A stretch of 64,000 nt of DNA from Bursaphelenchus xylophilus (lineage: Eukaryota; Nematoda; Chromadorea; Rhabditida; Aphelenchoididae), in the NCBI GenBank assembly GCA_904066235.2, contig CAJFCV020000006.1, forward strand, positions 5,952,001 through 6,016,000. Direction: 5' to 3'. Every line of letters starts with the position of its first letter. The first letter of the stretch is position 1. Below are positions 55,201 to 64,000 of this stretch, in pieces. Below the pieces are notes generated by a model. It made no database searches. It had not been told where the DNA came from and saw only the letters and a program-made list of their open reading frames with translations. Made by a program: the position numbers and the translations under genes.

Positions 55201-56098
55201 ATTCGTTGGTTTTAAGAGCGCTCTCTTTAGCGGCTTGCATGAATTCCTTTGTCATATCGCGAGTCGCCGAGAAGATGCAAATGATTACTGTAGATGTGTT
55301 ATATAAGAGTGGATGCTTTTATTACCTCTAGCTGCAACCTTGATATCATCCATAACTCCAGACGCAATGATCTGTTTCGAGTTTGAGTTCTCTTCCAGCA
55401 TGAATTTCCTGAGCACTCTGATATTATTCTTGTGGAAGACATTCTCGAAAGCGGCGACTCTCTCAAAGGCAACCGCTCCTCCATTTGTGACTATTGCTAC
55501 CTACAAGATTAATTTCCTCACTTGTTTATTGCTCGGTACCTTGTGCCAGTCGTAGTGTTTGAGTACGGTATATGTAGCCTGTGCTAGCGAGTTGATTGTC
55601 CTCAACGATACTCTTGCCATGGTCTTATAGATGGTCTTGTCGGCGAATGCGGTGCTCGAAGCCATGTATCCTATGATTGGGATGTTCCAGAATGCAGACA
55701 TTTTGCTTACAGCATCCATTTCTATTCCAATAGTAGAAACTTTTAATTCCCTTACCTGCATTACAGTAAGGACCCACAAAAACTTTTACATTTTGTTGAT
55801 GATACATGTCTGCAGCCACAGCAACTCCTTCGTACGACTCTCCACACCCCATTTGAGATAATATTCTATAAAATACTTTTTATTTTCTCTTTTCTTACTC
55901 GATATCAAAGTTTTTATTCAGAATTCCTTCTCTCCACAGCTCAGATCTACACATGGCCAAGATGTCATCGGCCTTGGGCATCACTCCAATTGCTCCAATA
56001 TGCCCAACTCTCACCTTGAAACCCTCCGCATAGAGTAGTATCCCATTGAATATCAGCCATAGTAGAGGTAATGCGGCAGCCAAACACCTTGGCCACAT
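52235..56098 (-). CDS. receptor-type guanylate cyclase (nematode GCY family)
   Basis: Exons run in transcript order from 56098-55899, 55865-55756, 55721-55540, 55500-55326, 55287-55088, 55051-54959, then about 54924-54698, 54644-54548, 54510-54332, 54289 to about 54215, 54165-53830, 53794-53593, 53559-53202, 53155-53015, 52978-52549, 52510-52379, 52339-52235. Features in order: signal peptide ([17 protein letters not shown]), an extracellular ligand-binding domain ([37 protein letters not shown]), one membrane span ([20 protein letters not shown]), a kinase-homology domain ([13 protein letters not shown]), a coiled-coil linker and a cyclase domain. In the cyclase, [10 protein letters not shown] and GDAYMVVSG carry the metal aspartates; VETIGDAY and PRYCLFGDT carry the guanine-selective Glu and Cys. 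These proteins make cGMP in sensory neurons. The exon ends near 54200-54700 are the least certain. Confidence 0.92.
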
Positions 56099-59000
56099 CC
56101 CTGTAAGCGGTCAGGAAGTTGTAAATGGGCGACTTTGTGTCCATGGTCCCTGTCAATTTGGCAAATTAATGTTTTGATTTTCTCAAATACACAGGGCTTG
56201 AGAAGCCGATTATCGTCGTATTTCTGTTACATCGCTTTCATTTATGGCTGAGCTGGGCTGAAATGTCTCGGTGAGAAAATTTGTACATGTCTTCTTTGAG
56301 GATGACAAGATTCTCCTATGACCGTACCTCAAAAATCTATATAAACATTAGATTTTGATAATGACTAATTTTCTGGTACTGGACTGTAAATGAAATCATC
56401 GTTGGCAAGGCTGTAATATGACATATTTTAATTCTTCCGCACAAAAAATTAAATTGGTTGTTTAAAAGAGTGATTAAAATCATGGTCCGAAAGAAGAAGG
56501 CCTTCTTCTGGCCATTCTTTCGGCCATAATCTGGGCCAATTCTTCCGGCGGCACCGGAAACCCCGGCCCCGAGACATGAATATCTATTTCTCTTTCTTCG
56601 AGAAGGCACCGCTGGCTTCATTCTCCATCCCGGCTCCATTCTCTCATGATAAAAAAGAAGGAATTGAAACGAAAAAACCGGCAGAAGCGCGCGGAACAAT
56701 ATAATTCATGCACCTTCTTTTCTCTGGTCATTCGGCCGCATGTTTTTATGGGTTTCAATAGCCAAGGAAATTCCTTTGGCGGTTCCGAGAAGATGGTTTC
56801 ATAAGATGGGCTCAAGTCGAGGACGGCAAGAAAAGAACGAAATGAACGTGATCTGCTTTGTTTTAAATTGTTTCTTTCCATGTTTAGGACCTTATACATG
56901 GCTGTCGATTTTAATCGAAAAAGGCTCATACATTTTGGATGACCATCGGTACAACGAACTCTGCCCATTACCATCTGGAGAGTTTACAACCTTTATGACA
57001 TGAGATGAGGGAGCATTGGAAATGCATCCCTCTTTCCCCCATCCCCATTCATTTCTTCCATTTAGGCCATTCATTAAGGCCCCGGCTGATTGGACCGAAA
57101 TAGTCCAACAACCTTATTCCCTGGGGCAATTAAATGCGGGAGAAGAGTGCACTGTTCAGCCGAGTACGTAGAGACACACCCCGCGGAGGATACGGTAATC
57201 TGTTTTGGGTCATTAAGACGGCCTTTAATCACAATAAGACCCGTCAATTAGGCAGATTCGTGGGACCAATCGTTTTTTGTGGCCGAGAAAAGGTTGTGCG
57301 ACTCTTTTACGAGATGGTTTCGAAGCCCGAAGACGAAGCGAAGTCGAGGGAGAATCCGAAGGGCCATCTGCCTCCAAGAACCCCCAGCAAAAGCACGCGG
57401 ATTCCATTTCCATTGGCCTTTTTTGCGCCTGTTTGTTCAGATGGGTCCGACCTTCTTTCTTCGCGCAACTGATCCTATGTATGAGCTATTTATATTTATT
57501 GCTACAAAACAGCTGCATTTCATTCTTTTTCTTCTTTCGATTTATTCCCTTCCGCCGTCGTTTCCCCGTCCCAAAACGTTCCTAATTAAGAGTTAAGTGA
57601 CCATATGGCCTGATTGTGAAGGGAAAGGATGCATGCGATACAAAAGGATTGGCTTTAAGACAAGGATTAAGTGACCTTTGACTTGCGAGTAGTATATGTT
57701 AACTATGACCGCAAAATAAAATTCCTCTAAAATCAGCATTCCTTTTGTCAGTTTAAAATACGTAACGTAGAAGCGTTTGCTGCCATCCCGTATTTTCTCC
57801 CTCCGATCATCTGTCCAAATTCCGTTTTTTCCTTGCAATGTTAGACATTCAAGAAGCATTTACCTATACATACATATTCACGTTTCGGGGATGTTATAAA
57901 TTTTGGACTGAGAGTCGTGGGCGGTAATTTATGAAAACAGACAATTCCCCCTCTGTTTTACTCTGGTTTTAGCTTCTGATTGATGGGGTTTTTTATGCAT
58001 TCCAACCATCCCAAAACGGGGATTATAGGGACGTTTGGAACAACGTGATCGCCAAAACCAATTCATGTCACATTACTTTGGGCAGAGATTAAAGTAATGT
58101 TTCTTTCTGAAACATGACAATCTTTTTTCGGCAAACCCTTAGGCCTTCGAAGTCAAGATTCTTCGACTCCAATCTACCTCGAGGTCATGCATAACAGAGA
58201 AGACAGATAATTTCCTTTTGGGGACAATTGTCCCAACATGTTTTGATTAATCGTCCCTTTTTTGCGTTTAAAATTGGGTTTGGATCGATTCGAAAAGGGG
58301 CCGCGGTCAAAGAATGGCCCGGCCAGAGGGCAAGAGCCATTAGTTTCCAATCGCCAAAAAACGCCTCAGGGCCGGAGCTTTGTTGCGAAATTGATGTGGT
58401 CAAGAGGCCCTGGGGGCATGACGGTTCGGTAATATCCATGGCCTACAATTCATCCGGAGACCGCGCACTTTAATATCCTTGGGGACGGGCCGCGCTTGAT
58501 TACAGCCCATAATTATGCTAATCCAATCAGGCCCCGGCCTTCGCTCCAATTGCAATCAAATTTTGTTTCCACATTGTTTTAGACGCACTTTCTCCGAAAT
58601 GAAACCGCAAATGCATCAGCGTGACGGCATTTGTGGCTTTGAAGAGAAAAGAGGTGAGAGTAACAGTAATACCCATCAAAAGTAATGTTTTCTCCGGGAA
58701 TCTGAGCGATTGCAGAACTTGTGATATCATGATATTACTCATGCCTCCTCTCCCTCCTCTCTCCCCGGTCGCGTTTTTTTTTTGTTATTTTACGCTCAAA
58801 ATTGTGTTTATAACCCGTTTGCGGCAGATCTTATCATGTCCTCATCGTTCAACCATCTGGCTCTAAGAAGTTTGCCTCGTCTGGCGCCTCTCTCTTTCCT
58901 GTGCTGTCTTATGACAGCCGAAAATCCTTGGAAATTCATTTGCATATGTCTCAATCGTGCATGAATTGTCATTTTCCACTCGCTCTTCCGAAGTTTGGCC

Positions 59001-62000
59001 TTCAAAAGTCTCTGATTTTTGTGCTTGTGATATGACTGGCGTTTTTGTTTATGCCCCCAGGGTTTGAAGGGTTTAAGTTTATGTAAATGAGTTGTCAAAG
59101 TTTAGAGAGATTTACAGTACTCTTTCTATAGTATCTTTGGACTGAATCCGTTTTCCGGCCAATGACTGCGAGCGCTGAGAGTAAAGTCAGCTCTTGTTTC
59201 AACTCAACTCCCGGGTCATCTCAAGTTTCAAGTCAAGAGAAGCGGTTCTAGAGAACAACTGCCCTTAGGGCAGATGAAAGATCAGTTCGAAATGGGTAAA
59301 GGAAGTCCATGAAAGTGGTTTCTGGATGAACGGGGTGGGGTTCTCGGCGATGCTTCTGGATCTCACGTTTTTTTGTTTTCCCCAAAATGCCTTTTGGGGT
59401 TTCTGGACGGCCGTCTGAATCCTATTTCGGGCCTCCGTGCAATGAGTGCACGGCACCCGGATTTCCTGACCCGCGACTACCATATCCGCACCTTTTTTTG
59501 CTTAAGAGGTTCTTAAAAAGTGCGCATTGGCGATGAGTTTGACTTGAGCCCCGCCCCGCACCGGCCCCCTCGAGGTCTCTAAATTTCCTCATTTTTTGGG
59601 CATCAAGAGGGTCTCCGCCCTTCGAATTCCTTTTATTTTATGGCCAATGGCCATAGAAGAGGCGTCGGTGAGTCTGGGCCGCGCTTCCTCTGATCAGGCC
59701 GGAAATTATGGAAAGGGGAGACCTTGATGGGAACCGAGTTTAAAACGAACAAGTGAATGTAATGAATGCTATGTGCCAATATAATATGACCCCGATGATC
59801 TCATGCCATTCGAAACAGCCGAGGAAGAATTTTCTAACGACCTGATTAATGGCCTGAGATCCTCATAACGGTCCATACCTTACTTTCGATTTATCACCCC
59901 ATTTTGACGATTATGGCATACGCAAACGGGTCTTAAACCTTTTTAAATCTTGCCCTTCTTTAATTAGCACATCAACAATTGCACACGTTCCAGGGTTTCC
60001 AGACTTTATGATCCGGGGGTTTTCCTCGGAGAATTATATAATCGGGCCTCTTAAACCATTAGTTTCACGGAATTTTTCCTCCAAAACAGTTGTTCATCGG
60101 AGGCGTTTTGAGGTCCGAAGAGCCGGGGTTTCCGGATTTTTTGGTCCCATTTAGGAGCTGCTGTATGCACATAGATCGGGTTCAGAATTATTTTTATTTG
60201 CAATTAGAGAGAATCTTTTCCACGTTTTTTAAAATTTTCCAGTATTTCCACTTGTTAGGCTTGTTTTTAATCCAATTATAATACATTACAAAGGATGTTT
60301 ATTGACCTTAGACTCGTTCATCTATATCATCACCGATCCTATCGCAACCCAAAATTACACGGTCCCATTTCAAACATGGTCGATTAATAGGAGAGTTGGG
60401 TCTTAAGAGCAACAGGTTTGGGGTCCCATTAAAAGTTATGGGCTTTTTTGGGCAGGGCCGGCTTCAAGTTTTCTTTTTTGCTCCGAATTGTATTCTCCAA
60501 GGCGGCTGATTAAAGGAGAAACCGGATAATTGGATGTGTTTGAGAACGTTAGCCTCCTCGATCCGCCATTCTTTTGTGTCTGAGGAGTTCGGTGACTTTT
60601 TTGTAGCCGTCTTTTTATTTTTCCAGAATTTCTTTGCAAACGTTTTTCTTAGCTACAGAATTGTTTTCCGAAATATTTTTTTATTTGAAATGAAACTGAT
60701 GATTCCTTTCCGAGGCCATGCCTTCCGGATCTCATGAATCCATAATAATCATTGTCTCGCGGTCTCTCTCTTTTTCGTAATCTCTTCCTCCGATCGGTGA
60801 GCAATCCTTTTCTTTCAGGCTATCGGAATGGTATTAAGGCGTCTCCCTTTAACGGCAGTCGGTTGCGCTCTCGGGAAGGGTGCGTCCTCCCAAACCTCGC
60901 CCGCTCTTCTCCCCCTTTTGAACGGCTTCAACGTCGCTGTTTCTGTGTCTCGAGCCTCTCTCTCTTCTCTTGGGCAGCTTTCTCCTTAGCGCCGATCAAG
61001 TTGGATTCCCTGCCTTCAGGGGATTAATTCCGCGCTAGCCGGGCCCGCTAAAACTTTTATTTCCTCGTTCATTTCAATTGGGATGCTTGAAGATGACGCT
61101 CTCTTTTTCTGTTGTATTCTTTTGTAACCTTGTCCCGAGCCTTGATCTCGCCCAAAATTTGCATATTTTTATTGGCCCAGCTGAAATGCGCCATTAATTA
61201 GCGGAGCTTCGGAGGAAACGGATCCATTTATTGTTTGCAAACACCTGATCTGTCGTCCGGGCACCTGGTCAAGCTTTGATGCCAGTTTTGAATGACTTTT
61301 TATGCGGTGGGAACAATTGACTGATTGAGCCCTAAAGGCCGAAAAATAGGGAAATGGAAATCCCGGGAACCGTACAAAACTCTGCAAGATTTATGACCCA
61401 TTATAATAATCATCGAAAAGTTTGTGGCATAAATTGCTGAAGGGAACACAAATTACTAATTCTAACACGTTATTTACTTTTTTGTATTACCCTTTGCTTT
61501 GATATATATAAAAAGTGATCTTGCAATCCCCAGCAGAGTCTCGGCTCTTTTCCCGACGTCGCTTTTGATTCAGCCCTGAGGAAATAACTTTTTTCCGAAG
61601 GGCGTTTTGCGATGATTCAGGAAGTGAGGGGAGGGAAAGCGATCGCCTCCATTTTCGCCTCTTCCTCTGATCGAGGCCGTCGGATTAGCGGCGAAGGAAG
61701 GGGCTTCTGGAGCCGAAGCCATTTCCTGAACTTTCGTCTCGGACCTCGCTTACGTTGCGAATGATACGCAGTAATCTCCGGTTGCGATCATAAATTTGAG
61801 ATTACAAGGTGTGAAGGGGCTGCATTTATGATTTTCATAAAAAGTAAATTCTTATAAAAAAGCGGTTTATTTTTACCGATAGGTTCATTTACATCCATGA
61901 CTTAATTATCTGCACGTTTTTGTTGCAAGGAGGTAATTTAAAAATATCGGAGAATTTGAAATCATTCCCCTTCGAGCAACCCTTTACTGTTTTGAATATA

Positions 62001-63678
62001 AAAATTTGATCTGAAACCTTACTTATTATACTTGTTTGTTGCTTTTTACTGTTTACTAATATTTGTACAAGACCTTGAGATGCTGACTAACCTTGCCCTC
62101 CTCTTTTGGGCCGTTGACTAACATGTTTCGAGGTCTCCTTCCCTCTTCTCTCTTTGAATGCCTCTTCTGGAAAATCAGGTTCGATTCCAGGAGTTTTGAT
62201 TTGATTAAAACCTCTTGAATAGCTGACATTGTATCGTGAAGACTGACGTGTTTCGTGACGTCTGAAGACAGCGGAACATTCTCTTTCGTATTTTATGCAA
62301 GAAGTGGTGCATTTTCTGTATTCTCGAGCTACTCTCCGGGCATGATTCGGGCCGGTCTTAAAAGGCCGGGCATCTCCTTAGGGACTCGTCTTCTTATTTT
62401 TATGGCCTTCTTCCTGGCCGGGGACCGCGATTCTAAATTTTTTGACGGATTGTCAATTTATGAATCCGGTCCTGGCTTGACAGCTTTTGAAACTGTTGTT
62501 TTCTACATTTATTTAGCATTTTTTGACGAATACGTCGATTAAGAGCAGATCGGGATATTTCGTCATCGTTTTTGAATAAGTTTACGCAATCAGAATGCTG
62601 TATTATTTTTGTGATACGACAACCAAATGGAATCGGTAGTCTTATCAGGGCTTATCTGACTTATCATTCCTTCCAATTTCCCTCCAAATATTATAATATT
62701 ATACTAATGATGTTCTCTCTTACCGCAAACCCTAAATTCGGCCTTGAGGTGACCTTTCACCTGGCGTTGATGGCACGGTCACCGCGTCCCTTTAATGCCC
62801 CGACTTGCATTTGCATTTTGAGAGTGATCGAAGCGAGATTCGGGACTCTAACTGGACTGCCGATGGCTTCAGGGATTGTTTTATATTATACCTGGACGAG
62901 TGTTGTTTTGATCCTCGCTTTTTTGGATATAAAATACGCGTTTATTCGTATTCGTCTTGTTTTCGCCTCCCTTGATACCAACATTTATTGCTCTCAATTC
63001 CTGCAAAATATGGGAGTACCAAGAGAGAGGGAAGAGAAGGAAAGGATATAATAGTAGAAGGGCATGATTGCGATGACATTAATCCCTTTCATTTCCATAC
63101 CTAGCCCCGGGTTTACCATATATTCGTGTCCGTTTAAGCCGTCGCTCTCTGTCATGGTGTATTAATTTACAAAAAATACTTTTTGTAGCGGACTTTCGAG
63201 GTTTGAAAACCAGAGAATCCCCGGATTCTGGATGAGGTTGATGGAGCGGGGGATCCGCGGGTCCGTATGGGGAGTAACGAGGATAGCTGGGTATTTGCTG
63301 AAGCCCCTTTCCCCTCGAGACTCTTGTGGATCGAGCTGGAGATGGTCGCCGAATGGAGGTCAAATTTCTCTCTATTATTATTATCTATCAGATGTCTCCG
63401 CGCTCTTTGTTTATCCGGTTTTTTCGCGCACCGAGCTCATGATCTCATTTTTTATATAAACTTTCCCAACCTTGTCTTTTGTATCACGCGTCTTTTTCCT
63501 TATCCGGGTTCCATTTCTTGCGCATTCCACCGTGCTTGTTTCACCCGACTCCAGAATCTAATGTCCCCGATTTCAGCCGGCTTCAGACGCCTTTTTTGTA
63601 TAAAGTCCGTCCGCTTTCGCTTGACGACGTCCTGCTGATCTTCTTGTTGTTTGGCCCCATACCGGTCGATCCTCCCCC
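56099..63678. promoter_or_regulatory. 7.6-kb gene-free region ahead of muscleblind
   Basis: No exon chain with family similarity was found on either strand; the frames listed by length alone are short and mutually overlapping. Composition is richer in GC blocks and T-runs than the introns nearby, with a TATA-like TATATATAAAAAG near 61502. The region probably holds the guanylate cyclase promoter (left end) and long upstream regulatory or 5' UTR sequence of muscleblind, whose relatives have very large, multi-promoter upstream regions. Confidence 0.4.
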
Positions 63679-63945
63679 ATGTTCGACGAGAATTCAAATG
63701 CGACGGCGGCAGCGGCTTCACTGACCGCCGTGCCCGCCGTCCCCACCCCAACGAATATAAACTCGAACCATTTGGTAAACCAACTTCTGAATGCCAAGGA
63801 CTCCAGATGGTTGCAATTGGAGGTCTGTAGAGAGTTCCAGAGGGGACAGTGTTCCAGATCAGACATCGATTGCAAGTTTGCACATCCACCGGCACATGTG
63901 GATGTTCAGAATGGTCGAGTTACGGCTTGTTACGACTCTATTAAG
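63679..63945 (+). CDS. mbl-1: muscleblind splicing factor, first coding exon (partial gene)
   Basis: ATG at 63679; the exon ends at 63945 with AAG|GTAAGG, after which the gene leaves the window. An Ala/Asn-rich leader ([20 protein letters not shown]) precedes [19 protein letters not shown] and DIDCKFAHP, a C-x7-C-x6-C-x3-H zinc finger, then [17 protein letters not shown], the invariant link to the second finger of the pair. Muscleblind proteins bind YGCY RNA motifs and control alternative splicing in muscle and neurons. The MFDENSN start resembles the nematode protein. Identity is very strong; everything after finger 1 is unseen. Confidence 0.93.
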
Positions 63946-64000
63946 GTAAGGCTGTTGTAAGAATACCGATTTTTGTTTGATAGCTCTGCTTACTTTTTGC

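Noticed and set aside
56337..57596. ORFs of 80-120 codons after the guanylate cyclase
   Set aside because: Overlapping frames on both strands, no domain, no consistent exon chain.

Overview
The window looks like nuclear DNA of a nematode, probably outside Caenorhabditis. Genes are split into many short GT-AG introns, often only 32-50 nt. There is a receptor guanylate cyclase of the nematode GCY type, a small secreted or membrane protein with the nematode-style DPNYxTLA repeat, a muscleblind gene, and gene pairs spaced like trans-spliced operons with an acceptor AG right before the downstream ATG. PrimPol and BIRC6-type genes, which I believe Caenorhabditis lacks, argue for another nematode clade. 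Exon chains were built by eye from reading frames, splice consensus and protein family similarity; phases were checked to be divisible by three, but single-base errors are possible.

Layout. 0.5-3.8 kb (+): the 3' end of a BIRC6/BRUCE-like E2 gene, then a tiny membrane protein that converges within one base on an acidic nuclear-type protein (4.5-6.0 kb, -). 6.3-7.2 kb: a tandemly repeated microexon/intron unit. 8.0-8.4 kb (-): the DPNY repeat protein. 8.5-18.8 kb (-): a complete 17-exon PEX1 gene; one intron holds a nested, opposite-strand CRAL-TRIO/GOLD gene, another holds an array of GC-rich hairpins. 19.7-23.7 kb (+): a BTB-PHR gene and PEX12, possibly one operon. 24.4-26.7 kb (+): an otopetrin-like proton channel. 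27.0-31.2 kb (-): arginase, then ELMOD and OTUD6B as a likely operon, divergent from SF3B6 (31.4-31.9 kb, +).

32.0-36.4 kb: a Wnt gene (-) and a dynamitin gene (+) are divergent and share a 1.1-kb promoter/first-exon block present twice in tandem. 36.5-38.2 kb (-): RUVBL2. 39.6-45.4 kb (+): a BET bromodomain gene with two interchangeable 120-nt exons for the acetyl-lysine-binding half of bromodomain 1; one of them lacks the key asparagine. 45.8-46.8 kb (-): stomatin-like protein. 49.1-50.3 kb (-): NOSIP. 50.5-52.1 kb (+): PrimPol. 52.2-56.1 kb (-): receptor guanylate cyclase. 56.1-63.7 kb: 7.6 kb with no gene I can support, ahead of the first coding exon of muscleblind, which runs off the window.

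Functional links: two peroxisome biogenesis genes (PEX1, PEX12) lie 3 kb apart. Several ubiquitin-pathway genes (BIRC6-like, OTUD6B, NOSIP, the PEX12 RING) are present but not clustered. Introns and spacers carry several non-autonomous-looking inverted-repeat elements, one tRNA-derived SINE-like element at a Wnt splice boundary, and one dispersed repeat found in both the arginase and BET introns.
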